DNA from: Bradyrhizobium sp. CIAT3101
GTDB lineage: Bacteria; Pseudomonadota; Alphaproteobacteria; Rhizobiales; Xanthobacteraceae
Direction of reading: 5' to 3'
DNA length: 64,000 bases
NCBI RefSeq assembly: GCF_029714945.1
Contig: NZ_CP121634.1
Span: forward strand, 4,919,001 to 4,983,000
The notes beneath the pieces are model-generated. The model searched no databases. It saw nothing but the letters and a program-made list of their open reading frames with translations, and had not been told where the DNA came from. Made by a program: the position numbers and the translations under genes. Positions 1 to 8,002 of this stretch are shown here, in pieces; position 1 is the first letter of the stretch, and each line of letters begins with the position of its first letter.

Positions 1-869
1 GTCCAGCGGCTCAAGCGATTGATCGCGACGGTGAGAAGCTTGACGTCGTCAAAACTCTTCACGTCGGCGACGCCCTGTCTGAGGACCGGTGCCATGCGAA
101 CGACGTCGTCGAGCAGCGCCTGCAATCCCCTCGCCTTCACCGCATCGTATTGCCCCTTGGCGATGACATAGGCGCATTGCCAGTAATCGCCGCGATCGAA
201 CGTGACCATCATCTTGCCGGGCTCGATCCGCGCAAAGAGGTTCTCGGTCTCGTCCGGCTTGCGGCCGGCGCGGAACCAGAGCACGTCCATCGGCGCGCCG
301 ATCTCCGCGACGCTGAGGCCCGCGCGCTCGCGCACCGTCGAATGCCGGCCGTCGCAGGCGATGGTGAGATCGGCCTCGATGTCGACGATGCCGTCGGGCG
401 TCCTGGCGCGCACGCCGGCGATGGCATCGCCGTGGCGGATCAAGTCAACCGCCTCGGTGTTCATCAGCACCTCGAGCGAGGTGAAGCGCTTGCCCGCCTC
501 GCGCAGGAAATTGAGAAAATCCCACTGCGGCATGAAGGCGATGAACGGGTACTTCGTGTTCAGCCGGCGGAGATCGGCGATCCGCACCTTGGTGCCGCCG
601 AACAGGCCGTCCATGGTCTGCAAGCGTTGATGCGGCAGCTTGAGGAAACCGTCAATCAGGCCGAGCTCGTCCATCACCTGAAGCGTCGAGGGATGCACAG
701 TGTCGCCGCGAAAGTCGCGGAAGAAATCGGCGTGCTTCTCCAGCACGACGACATCGACGCCGGCACGACCGAGGAGATAGCCGAGCATCATGCCGGCCGG
801 TCCGCCGCCGACGATGCAGCAGCGGACTTTTCGGACACGCGCAGGTTGATCCTGTGTGACTGCTTCCAT
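1..869 (-). CDS. FAD-dependent aromatic-type monooxygenase, C-terminal part beyond window edge
   Basis: A flavoprotein hydroxylase of the p-hydroxybenzoate hydroxylase/UbiH fold; the substrate cannot be told. The frame is open from 869 to the window edge and 289 residues are visible. The dinucleotide site GGGPAG is at residues 21-26, an RGDTVHP segment at 54-60 is typical of this flavoprotein group, and the second FAD motif CDGRHSTVR is at 172-180. The ATG at 869 (on the minus strand) lies just before the Rossmann fold, leaving a 15-residue lead. The next gene on the same strand, the caspase-like gene, ends 79 bp upstream, so co-transcription is possible but not shown. Confidence 0.85.
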   Translation of the reverse strand, partial: MEAVTQDQPARVRKVRCCIVGGGPAGMMLGYLLGRAGVDVVVLEKHADFFRDFRGDTVHPSTLQVMDELGLIDGFLKLPHQRLQTMDGLFGGTKVRIADLRRLNTKYPFIAFMPQWDFLNFLREAGKRFTSLEVLMNTEAVDLIRHGDAIAGVRARTPDGIVDIEADLTIACDGRHSTVRERAGLSVAEIGAPMDVLWFRAGRKPDETENLFARIEPGKMMVTFDRGDYWQCAYVIAKGQYDAVKARGLQALLDDVVRMAPVLRQGVADVKSFDDVKLLTVAINRLSRW

Positions 870-948
870 GACCCGACTCTCGCTGCTGCAATCGCTCAAT
901 CGATTGTAGCGCCAGCGGGCGTCGGGAGCATGTTCAATCTGCAACCGC

Positions 949-2463
949 TCAATTGTTGCTGCGGTTGGCCGTGCGGAAGCTTTTGACCTCGGACACGCTG
1001 CCGTCGCGGTAGGTCAATTCGACGGACATGAACTGCGTCGCGGGTGGCAGCTTTTCATAGAGCAGCATGCCGGCGGTGATTGCGGAGGGGTCTCTGAGAT
1101 CGCAAGGCGGCATCTTCAGCACCTTGTCCGGCACCGCCGTGTCGATGCCGATCCGCACTTCGCGGATCGCACAACGGTATGAGACGAGATGCGTGTAATA
1201 GACCAGCAGCCCGTTGAACTGGCGGAACGACAGCCAGCTCGTCGCGGTCATGTCGAGGATCTTGCGTTGATCGCGGACCAGCGCCGCTTCGGGATCGAAC
1301 TTGATCGGGAACGGGCCCTGCATGTCGCCGGAAGCATCGACATAACGGACCTCGATGGTGCCGGCCTGCGCGTCCGGGGGCAGCTCGATCGACGGGTTGG
1401 GCATCCGCTTGCGCGTGCGCGGATCGAGCGTATCCATGAAGCCGGTCTCGCGGAAATCACCGTTGCCGGCCATGCGCCAGGACACACCGAGGGTGGGATC
1501 GGCGAAGGAGAACGTCACGCTCCAGCCGCCATTGTGCCGGGAGAAGCTTGCGATCGGCGCGTTGGTGGTCTCCTCCTTCGGCACGCGCGGCACCGAGACC
1601 GGCGGCAGCGCCGCGACTTTCTGCGGCGGTGGATCGGCCGGCCGGGCGGCAGCATCCTTCGCGGTGCCGCTGAGGAAGACGTCATCGACCATCTGATCGA
1701 AATAGACCGGCACCTGCCTGTGCTTCACGGTATCGGCCATCTCGCTGACGAGACGGCGGGTGCGCTGCGCCACCTGCACCAGGTTCTCGCCGGGCTGCAG
1801 CAACTCCTTGGCGAAGGTGCGCGTGAACACCGAATTGGGATTGGCGTCGTCATTGGACAGACGATCGAGCGCGGTCTGGCGGGGACCGGCCGAGAACACC
1901 GAGAATACGCCTTCGGGCAGTTGCACCATCGGCGCCAACCCGCCACCGCCGGCGACTGCGCGCGTGCCTGAACGCTCGAACGGATTGTTGCGGCAGGCGT
2001 CGAACACCAGGATCGAGGTGCGCGCCTTCTTGTTCTGGAGCCGCTCGACGACACGATCGGCGAGAATGGAAGCGTCGCGCACCAGCTCTTCCTGGCCTTC
2101 AGTCGCCGCCGGCACATCGGTCGGCAGCAGATAGTTCTGGCCCGCGATCTCGAAACCGTGGCCGGCGTAGAAGAAGAACGCGGTGTCGCCGGGCTCGATC
2201 GCCCGGTCGAAGGCAAGCAGCGTCTCGGAGAATTGCTGGCGGTTCTGGTTTTCGGCAACCATCACCTGGAAGCCGAGCTGCTTCAGCGTATCGCCCATGG
2301 TGCGGGCATCGTTGACGGCCTTCAGGAGTTTGGGAACGTTCTTGTAGTCGTTGTTGCCGACGACGAGCGCGACACGCTTTTCGGCGTGCGCGGCACTCGC
2401 GAAACCGCCAAGGCTCGCGGCCAGGCCAAGCGCTGCCAAAATCCTGAAAACCCGACGCGTCAT
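949..2463 (-). CDS. Exported caspase family (peptidase C14) protein
   Basis: 504 residues. A signal peptide is visible: basic MTRR, hydrophobic 6-24, AHA at 25-27 as the likely cleavage site, so the protein acts in or beyond the periplasm. The caspase p20 fold follows directly: VALVVGNNDY at 31-40, catalytic His102 in FFYAGHGF and catalytic Cys157 in VFDACRNNPF. Residues from about 290 on resemble no domain I recognise and are probably a beta-rich C-terminal module. Rhizobial genomes carry many such caspase-like proteins; substrates are mostly unknown. It is divergent from the AraC-type gene across a 190-bp region containing a strong palindrome. Confidence 0.85.
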   Translation of the reverse strand: MTRRVFRILAALGLAASLGGFASAAHAEKRVALVVGNNDYKNVPKLLKAVNDARTMGDTLKQLGFQVMVAENQNRQQFSETLLAFDRAIEPGDTAFFFYAGHGFEIAGQNYLLPTDVPAATEGQEELVRDASILADRVVERLQNKKARTSILVFDACRNNPFERSGTRAVAGGGGLAPMVQLPEGVFSVFSAGPRQTALDRLSNDDANPNSVFTRTFAKELLQPGENLVQVAQRTRRLVSEMADTVKHRQVPVYFDQMVDDVFLSGTAKDAAARPADPPPQKVAALPPVSVPRVPKEETTNAPIASFSRHNGGWSVTFSFADPTLGVSWRMAGNGDFRETGFMDTLDPRTRKRMPNPSIELPPDAQAGTIEVRYVDASGDMQGPFPIKFDPEAALVRDQRKILDMTATSWLSFRQFNGLLVYYTHLVSYRCAIREVRIGIDTAVPDKVLKMPPCDLRDPSAITAGMLLYEKLPPATQFMSVELTYRDGSVSEVKSFRTANRSNN

Positions 2464-2594
2464 CGTGATAATCCCGTTGCAGAACGGCTCCCCGTTGGCT
2501 CCATGCGGAGCCTTACGCCGTTGATGTGATAGTCGGCCCAGCCGTAACGGCGGTTCAACCCGTTCGTCCCTGCAGTTCCATCATCTCGCCTATG

Positions 2595-2636
2595 GCAGAT
2601 TCCCGCGGAATCTGCTCTTTCTTAGGCGGAATTCCG
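2595..2636. promoter_or_regulatory. Two adjacent palindromes upstream of the AraC-type gene
   Basis: GCAGATTCC-CGC-GGAATCTGC is a perfect 9-3-9 inverted repeat at 2595-2615. Eleven bases later CGGAATTCCG (2627-2636) is a second perfect palindrome that shares the GGAAT core. They end 20 bp before the preferred GTG start of the AraC-type gene, where an autoregulatory operator would be expected. No bound protein is known; function is inference. Confidence 0.5.
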
Positions 2637-2655
2637 TTTGAGACGAGGGGCTGCC

Positions 2656-3618
2656 GTGTATCGCTGGTGCACTGACGAGGTCGAGCCTCACGACCGGTTC
2701 GATTTTTGGCGCGAGGTGCGCTCCAAGGGGCTGTTCGGGGTCACGGCTGAGCTCGAGCGCGAACAGCGCGCAGGCTTTTACGGGGAGTTCTCGCTGAGCC
2801 AGGTCGGCAATGGCGCCCTTGTGGAGCTGAAGGCCTCGTCCTACGCGGTCGAGCGCAGCCAGGCCGACATCGGCTACGCGCCGGGTGACGCCATCTGCGT
2901 CTACCAGCAGCTCGGTGGCGGCGGTTGGTTCGGCGGCATGCGCTCCAGCGATTTCGCGATCGCCAATGGTGCCTTTGCCACCAGCCATACCGACCTGCCC
3001 TACCGCACGAGGCCGCTGGGCGATTCCGGTTTCCACCTGCGGATCCTGAAAATCCCCGTCAGCGGCCTTGCGACACAGGACAAGCGCACGCGCGAGCTTG
3101 CGCCCAAGGTTTTCAACGATCCCGCGCTCGCACCTCTGCTCGATGCCTGCTTTGCCGACCTCGGCGAGGCGGCCGCCAACGATGGTTCGTCCAGCGCCGT
3201 CCCGCTCGTGCAGGCCTTGGGGCATCTGGCGCTGATCGAGCGCGGCATCGTCAGACCGGGCAGCCGGCGCGGACAGGCCGCGCTCCGGACCGCCCGCCTC
3301 TCGCTGGCGCGGCGCCTGATCGCGCGTCATCTGCAAGACCCCGATCTGGCGCCGACGCGGGTGGCCGACCTGCTCGGCGTCTCTGTGCGGCATCTGCACA
3401 TGCTGTTCGAAGTCGCCGATCGCAGCTTCTCCCAAACGGTGACGGAAGAGCGCCTGAAACAGAGCCGCCGCTTGATGCGCGAAGCGCCGGAGCGGCTGAT
3501 CGCCGACATCGCCAGCGCCTGCGGTTTCGAGAGCCTGGCGACCTATTACCGGGTCTTCAACGCCGCCTACGGCATGGCGCCGGGCGATTTCCGGGCCCAG
3601 GCCGCAGGGGCGCGTTAA
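2656..3618 (+). CDS. AraC family transcriptional regulator with AraC-binding-like N-domain
   Basis: 320 residues from the preferred GTG at 2656, which has GAGGGG six bases upstream; an in-frame TTG at 2638 would add six residues. The N-terminal two thirds match the AraC_binding_2 type of sensor (opening CTDEVEPHDRFDFWREV). The C-terminal about 105 residues hold the double helix-turn-helix: first helix pair around TRVADLLGVSVRHLHMLF, second around IADIASACGFESLATYYRVF, ending in the family signature YGMAPGDFR. It is a DNA-binding regulator with an unknown inducer. It stands alone, divergent from the caspase-like gene, which is an obvious candidate target. Confidence 0.88.
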   Translation: MYRWCTDEVEPHDRFDFWREVRSKGLFGVTAELEREQRAGFYGEFSLSQVGNGALVELKASSYAVERSQADIGYAPGDAICVYQQLGGGGWFGGMRSSDFAIANGAFATSHTDLPYRTRPLGDSGFHLRILKIPVSGLATQDKRTRELAPKVFNDPALAPLLDACFADLGEAAANDGSSSAVPLVQALGHLALIERGIVRPGSRRGQAALRTARLSLARRLIARHLQDPDLAPTRVADLLGVSVRHLHMLFEVADRSFSQTVTEERLKQSRRLMREAPERLIADIASACGFESLATYYRVFNAAYGMAPGDFRAQAAGAR

Positions 3619-3712
3619 CCACCGGGCCGGCTACCCGCATCGAAAAGCCCTGCCGCGCCCGGTATTTGGGCAAAAACCTGAGGGTTTTTAGGGCCTTCCC
3701 GCGCCTGCTCCA

Positions 3713-3740
3713 TTGACTTTGGCCGATTCCGCCCTATGTT
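3713..3740 (+). promoter_or_regulatory. Sigma-70-type promoter of the DEAD-box helicase gene
   Basis: TTGACT at 3713-3718 and TATGTT at 3735-3740, separated by 16 bp. The predicted start near 3747 gives a leader of about 154 nt before the helicase ATG at 3901. Long structured leaders are typical of cold-inducible helicase mRNAs; that regulation is inference here. Confidence 0.55.
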
Positions 3741-3900
3741 CCGGGTCGACGCGGCTCGGTATCGAAGAGCGATTCCTGAGCTTGGCGCTTTGTTCGCGTG
3801 AGTCAGCACCCCCAGCTTCTTTGAGAGCGCGCCGTTTCGGGGTGGAACGCGACAGCCTTTTTACCCTCGATTCCGAACGGCGGTTTCGACCAGAGGCTCA

Positions 3901-5445
3901 ATGTCCTTTTCCAATCTCGGACTCTCCGAAAAAGTCCTCGCCGCAGTGGCGGCCACCGGTTACACCACCCCCACCCCCATTCAGGAACAGGCGATCCCCC
4001 ACGTCCTCGCACGCAAGGACGTGCTCGGCATCGCCCAGACCGGCACCGGCAAGACCGCAGCCTTCGTGCTGCCGATGCTCACCATCCTTGAAAAGGGTCG
4101 CGCCCGCGCACGCATGCCGCGCACGCTGATCCTGGAGCCGACCCGCGAGCTCGCAGCCCAGGTGAAGGAAAACTTCGACCGCTACGGCGCCGGCCAGAAA
4201 CTCAACGTCGCCCTGCTGATCGGCGGCGTCTCCTTCGGCGACCAGGATGCCAAGCTGATGCGCGGCGTCGACGTGCTGATCGCCACCCCGGGCCGGCTGC
4301 TCGACCATACCGAACGCGGCGGCCTGCTGCTCACCGGCGTCGAGTTGCTCGTCATCGACGAAGCCGACCGCATGCTGGACATGGGCTTCATCCCCGACAT
4401 CGAGCGCATCTGCAAGCTCGTCCCGTTCACGCGGCAGACCCTGTTCTTCACCGCGACCATGCCGCCGGAAATCCGGCGCATCACCGAAGCCTTCCTGCAC
4501 AACCCGCAGAAGGTGGAAGTCTCCAAGCCCGCCACCACCGCCGTCACCGTCACGCAGTCGCAAGTGCCTGCCGGGCGCGAGGCGCACGAGAAGCGCGAGC
4601 TGCTGCGCCGCCTGCTGCGCGAGGCCAAGGATCTCAAGAACGCGATCATCTTCTGCAATCGCAAGCGCGAAGTCGCGATCGTTCACAAGTCGCTTCAGAA
4701 GCACGGTTTCAGCGTCGGCGCGCTGCATGGCGACATGGACCAGCCGGCCCGCATGGCCGCGCTCGACCAGTTCCGCAAGGGTGAGCTTCCGCTCCTGGTC
4801 GCCTCCGACGTCGCCGCCCGCGGCCTCGACATTCCCGAGGTCAGCCACGTCTTCAATTTCGACGTTCCCCACCACGCCGATGACTACGTTCACCGCATCG
4901 GCCGCACCGGCCGCGCCGGTCGCACCGGCACCGCGATCTCGATCGTGACGCCGCTCGACCAGAAGTCGATGGTGGCGATCGAAAAGCTGATCGGCCAGAG
5001 CATTCCCCGCGCCGAAGACGATTACGAGGTGCATGCAGGGTCGGGCGAGCAGAGCGACCGTCCGCGCGAATCGCGCGGCCGCGATCGTGAACGTTCCCGC
5101 GGCGGACGCGGCAAGCCGCAGCGCGGTCGCGACCGTGAGCGCAGCCACGAGCCGCGCGAGGCGCGACACGCCTCCGAAGCAACGCCTTCGTCGGATGCAA
5201 GACCTGCTGCCGAAGCACGGCCCGCGCGCGAAGCGCGGCCTGCTCGCGAGGCAAGGCCTCCGCGCGAAGCCAGGCAATCCTCTGAGCCGCGTCATGGCGC
5301 GCGCCAGCAGGCCAACAATTCGCATGTGCCGTCGATCGGCCGCCCCGAGCCGCGCCGCCAGCGCGAAGCCGATACCGAGCCTGGCGATCACTCGCATCTT
5401 CCGGCCTTCCTGCTCCGACCGGTCCGCTCCCCCGCCGGGGCCTGA
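3901..5445 (+). CDS. rhlE: DEAD-box ATP-dependent RNA helicase, RhlE type
   Basis: 514 residues. ATP-dependent unwinding of RNA, probably in ribosome assembly and with the RNA degradosome at low temperature (family knowledge). All motifs are visible in order: Q motif PTPIQEQAIP, Walker A AQTGTGKT, PTREL, DEAD in IDEADRMLDMGF, SAT variant FFTATMP, and motif VI HRIGRTGRAGR. The start MSFSNLGLSEKVL is the usual RhlE opening. After about residue 375 follows a 140-residue low-complexity tail rich in Arg, Glu and Ala with repeats of REARPA, a likely RNA-binding or protein-contact region. Monocistronic, with its own promoter and a 9-bp-arm inverted repeat just after the stop. Confidence 0.95.
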   Translation: MSFSNLGLSEKVLAAVAATGYTTPTPIQEQAIPHVLARKDVLGIAQTGTGKTAAFVLPMLTILEKGRARARMPRTLILEPTRELAAQVKENFDRYGAGQKLNVALLIGGVSFGDQDAKLMRGVDVLIATPGRLLDHTERGGLLLTGVELLVIDEADRMLDMGFIPDIERICKLVPFTRQTLFFTATMPPEIRRITEAFLHNPQKVEVSKPATTAVTVTQSQVPAGREAHEKRELLRRLLREAKDLKNAIIFCNRKREVAIVHKSLQKHGFSVGALHGDMDQPARMAALDQFRKGELPLLVASDVAARGLDIPEVSHVFNFDVPHHADDYVHRIGRTGRAGRTGTAISIVTPLDQKSMVAIEKLIGQSIPRAEDDYEVHAGSGEQSDRPRESRGRDRERSRGGRGKPQRGRDRERSHEPREARHASEATPSSDARPAAEARPAREARPAREARPPREARQSSEPRHGARQQANNSHVPSIGRPEPRRQREADTEPGDHSHLPAFLLRPVRSPAGA

Positions 5446-5467
5446 CACCGCGATACACGCGTAAGTT

Positions 5468-5494
5468 GAACGGTCGCCCGTTTACCGACCGTTC
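5468..5494. terminator. Inverted repeat after helicase gene, possible terminator
   Basis: GAACGGTCG and CGACCGTTC form perfect 9-bp arms around a 9-nt loop, 22 bp after the helicase stop. There is no T-run, so a Rho-independent role is uncertain; it could equally be a protein site before the GGDEF gene. Confidence 0.4.
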
Positions 5495-5573
5495 ATGATC
5501 GTCCGTTAGCCTACGAACATAATTTAAGCATTGCTGCGGTCGCTAGCGCACCGACCGCTGTGGGGTATGTTCT

Positions 5574-6641
5574 GTGGTCAAGGTTCTCGATGAACACGAA
5601 CGCACGATGGCGTTCGCCGAGGTGGCGCTCGGTCAGATCCGGTCGCTGAAGCAGACCGCAATCCCCCGCAATTACGAGATCTGGTACGTCTACGCGACCG
5701 GCTACAATGCCCCGCTCAACAAGATCATCAACGAGACGCTGGCGCGCAACGGCAAGCTGACCGAAGCCGATCTCGAGCAGATCTACGACACCTATCTCTC
5801 CCACATCAAAACGACCGACCGCATCGACAAGGTCGGAGCACGCGTCATCGGCGAGATCGACGACGTCGTGGAGGTGCTGAGCGAAGCACTCGGAGTGACC
5901 AGCTCTTACGACGCGAGCCTGTCGGGCGCGGCGAAGGATCTGTCATTGGCCAAAAAGGCCGACCAGCTCCAATCGATCATCGAATCCCTGCTCCGTTCAA
6001 CAAGCGACATGCGCGAGAGCAACAAGACGCTTGAAGATCGGCTCATCCTGGCAAAGAACGAGATCAGCAATCTCCAGCAGAGCCTGGAGGCGATCCGCGC
6101 TGAGAGCCTGACGGATCCGTTGACGGGTCTCGGCAACCGCAAATATTTCGACCGCATGATCGGCATGGCCGTGCAGAGCGCGCTCGCGAGCGGCGAGCCG
6201 CTGTCGCTGCTGCTGTTCGACATCGACCACTTCAAATCGTTCAACGATTCCTACGGCCACCTCACCGGCGACCAGGTGCTCCGGCTCGTCGGCCTGTCCC
6301 TGAAGCAGACCATCAAGGGCCAGGACATCACCGCGCGCTACGGCGGCGAGGAGTTCGCAGTCGTGCTGCCCAACACCGCGCTGCGCCAGGCTCTCACCGT
6401 CGCCGACCATATCCGCCGCGCCGTGATGGCGAAGGAATTGAAGAAGAAGTCGACCGGCGAGATCCTCGGCCGCGTCACCATCTCCGTCGGCGTCTCCATG
6501 CTGAAGCAGGGTGACGACACCGAGACGCTGATCGATCGTGCCGACGCCTGCCTCTACGCGGCCAAGCGCAACGGCCGCAACCGTGTGATCTGCGAAGTCG
6601 ATCCCGAATACGCGGTCGAGACGCACAACCGGGTGGCCTGA
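5574..6641 (+). CDS. GGDEF diguanylate cyclase
   Basis: 355 residues, starting at GTG 5574 with GGGG eight bases upstream. Makes cyclic di-GMP from two GTP. Residues 1-170 form a helical N-terminal region ending in a coiled coil (about 125-175); no membrane segment, so it is cytoplasmic. The cyclase domain runs from LTDPLTGLGNRKYF (179-192) to the end, with the metal site FDIDHFKSFND and active loop RYGGEEF (255-261). The product-inhibition I-site, normally RxxD just before this loop, reads KGQD (248-251), so feedback inhibition is probably weakened or lost. The signal sensed by the N-terminal part is unknown. Confidence 0.92.
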   Translation: MVKVLDEHERTMAFAEVALGQIRSLKQTAIPRNYEIWYVYATGYNAPLNKIINETLARNGKLTEADLEQIYDTYLSHIKTTDRIDKVGARVIGEIDDVVEVLSEALGVTSSYDASLSGAAKDLSLAKKADQLQSIIESLLRSTSDMRESNKTLEDRLILAKNEISNLQQSLEAIRAESLTDPLTGLGNRKYFDRMIGMAVQSALASGEPLSLLLFDIDHFKSFNDSYGHLTGDQVLRLVGLSLKQTIKGQDITARYGGEEFAVVLPNTALRQALTVADHIRRAVMAKELKKKSTGEILGRVTISVGVSMLKQGDDTETLIDRADACLYAAKRNGRNRVICEVDPEYAVETHNRVA

Positions 6642-6675
6642 CGCGGGAGGCGTCCGCCGAGAGAGCCGGCTGCGC

Positions 6676-6704
6676 TTGACATTCCAACCTGACGAACGAC
6701 ATCT
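6676..6704 (+). promoter_or_regulatory. Possible promoter of the fabA-like gene
   Basis: A perfect -35 hexamer TTGACA at 6676-6681, then 17 bp, then a poor -10 match ACATCT at 6699-6704, 34 bp before the GTG start. Only the -35 is convincing. Confidence 0.3.
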
Positions 6705-6737
6705 TCCTCGTCGCCTGAGCATCGAGGTCTTCTCGTC

Positions 6738-7268
6738 GTGCCCAATCCTCATGATTTTCACAAGCCGCAACCGTCCTACACCAAGGACGAGCTGCTGAGA
6801 TCGAGCGAGGGCGGCTATTTCGGCCCGGGCAATGCGCAATTGCCGGCTCCGCCGATGCTGATGATGGACCGCATTACCGAGATCAGCCTGGACGGCGGCG
6901 AATTCCGCAAGGGCCATATCGTCGGCGAGCTCGACATTGCGCCGGAGCACTGGTTCTTCGATTGTCACTATCGCGGTGACGCGATGATGCCGGGAAGTCT
7001 CGGCCTGGATGCGATGTGGCAGATGGTCGGCTACTGGCTCGGCTGGTCGGGGTCACCAGGCAAGGGCCGCGCCATCGGCGTCGGCGAGGTCGAGGTCACG
7101 GGCGCCATCACGCCACAGACGCGATCCGTACGCTACGAGGTCGCCATGCGCATGGTCCGCCGCGGCAAGCTGGTGCTCGGGATTGCCGACGGGCGTGTGG
7201 TTGCGGACGGCGTGTGCGTCTTCACCGCGAAGGATATGAGGGTTGGTTTGACGAAAGCAGTGGACTGA
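6738..7268 (+). CDS. fabA: 3-hydroxyacyl-ACP dehydratase/isomerase FabA (stand-alone copy)
   Basis: 176 residues, GTG start at 6738. FabA dehydrates 3-hydroxydecanoyl-ACP and isomerises the trans-2 product to cis-3, feeding unsaturated fatty acid synthesis. The catalytic pair is present: His77 in FFDCHYRGDAMMPG and Asp91 in LGLDAMWQMVGYWLGW; GKGRAIGVGEVEVTG and the closing MRVGL also match the E. coli enzyme closely. FabA normally sits next to fabB, the synthase that uses the cis-3 product; here no fabB or fabI follows, and the next gene is convergent. It may be a second copy, possibly with altered substrate range. Confidence 0.9.
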   Translation: MPNPHDFHKPQPSYTKDELLRSSEGGYFGPGNAQLPAPPMLMMDRITEISLDGGEFRKGHIVGELDIAPEHWFFDCHYRGDAMMPGSLGLDAMWQMVGYWLGWSGSPGKGRAIGVGEVEVTGAITPQTRSVRYEVAMRMVRRGKLVLGIADGRVVADGVCVFTAKDMRVGLTKAVD

Positions 7269-7278
7269 GCCTCAGGTG

Positions 7279-7404
7279 CCGTAGGGTGGGCAAAGGCGCA
7301 CCGCGCCGTGCCCACGAACTCGGCATGACTATTTCGAACCGTGGGCACGCTTCCGCCTTCGCTCTGCGAGCTACGGCGGACGAGTCGCTTTGCCCACCCT
7401 ACGG
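7279..7404. repeat. Palindromic repeat element overlapping the 3' end of the TfoX-like gene
   Basis: The ends are a perfect 17-bp inverted repeat, CCGTAGGGTGGGCAAAG (7279-7295) and its complement (7388-7404). Inside, GTGCCCAC and GTGGGCAC form a second inverted pair, so the whole folds as a long hairpin. Elements with this end sequence are scattered through Bradyrhizobium-type genomes. It starts 10 bp after the fabA stop and its right end runs 31 bp into the TfoX-like reading frame, supplying that gene's last nine codons and stop. Confidence 0.8.
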
Positions 7405-7802
7405 ATCGTCTTCTTGGCTGCCTTCTTGGCCGGCCTCTTCTTCGGCGCGACCTTCTTCGCTGCCGCCTTCTTCGGCCGCTTCCTGACCTTGGCACGCTGG
7501 GCGGCGGCAAGCGCCGCCCTCGCCCACTGCACAAAATCCTCGGAATCATCGAACAGGCGCGCCGGCAGCTCCCAATAGGAGTTCACCAGCACCGTCTTGG
7601 CACGGGTGGAATACTGGAACGGTTTTGAGCCTTCGGCTTCGAAGTCCGGGATTGTGATCTCGTCGGCCCGGAAGAACAGGCCGGCGCGCAAGGACAGCGC
7701 GAAGTTGATCCCGTCGACGGAAATGCCGTGGCCGGAGAACATTTTTCGCACGGTGACGGGACCGAAACTGGAAAACAGGTCGATCAGGAATTCGCGGTCC
7801 AT
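7371..7802 (-). CDS. TfoX/Sxy N-terminal domain protein with Lys/Ala-rich tail
   Basis: 143 residues from ATG 7802 (GGAGAGAG lies upstream; a TTG two codons earlier is less likely). Residues 1-100 are one TfoX N-domain, the half of the competence regulator Sxy that forms a small alpha/beta fold; opening LIDLFSSFGPVTVRKMFSGHG. In rhizobia such short forms have no proven role. From about residue 104 the chain is a basic Lys/Ala/Pro tail with KKAAAKK and KKRPAKKAAKK, resembling histone H1 tails and likely to bind nucleic acid. The last residues RVGKATRPP and the stop come from the repeat at 7279-7404. Confidence 0.82.
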   Translation of the reverse strand: MDREFLIDLFSSFGPVTVRKMFSGHGISVDGINFALSLRAGLFFRADEITIPDFEAEGSKPFQYSTRAKTVLVNSYWELPARLFDDSEDFVQWARAALAAAQRAKVRKRPKKAAAKKVAPKKRPAKKAAKKTIRRVGKATRPP

Positions 7803-7821
7803 GGCCAACTCTCTCCCCAGC

Positions 7822-7976
7822 GTCGTCCCCGCGAACGCGGGGACCCCAGCGCGAGCGCTTTGCGCTCGTCGCCATAACCTCAGGGAGGAGTTTAGCGAAG
7901 ACTGTCAGTCGTGCCAGCTCTGGTACGGATATCTCACGGATCACGCCGTATGGGTCCCTGCGTTCGCAGGGACGAC
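7822..7976. repeat. Second palindromic repeat element upstream of the TfoX-like gene
   Basis: GTCGTCCCCGCGAACGCGGG at 7822-7841 (arm to 7845) pairs with the arm at 7953-7976. The 24-bp arms differ at two positions, and each arm is itself a small palindrome: CCCCGCGAACGCGGGG and CCCTGCGTTCGCAGGG, so the differences are compensatory. The class resembles the dispersed hairpin repeats of rhizobia. No gene is seen between 7803 and 8002. Confidence 0.75.
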
Positions 7977-8002
7977 AGCGGAGTTATTGGCGCGAGCCGG
8001 GT

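Noticed and set aside
3898..5448. 516-codon minus-strand frame opposite the helicase
   Set aside because: Mirror of the helicase coding frame, no family resemblance, no ribosome site.
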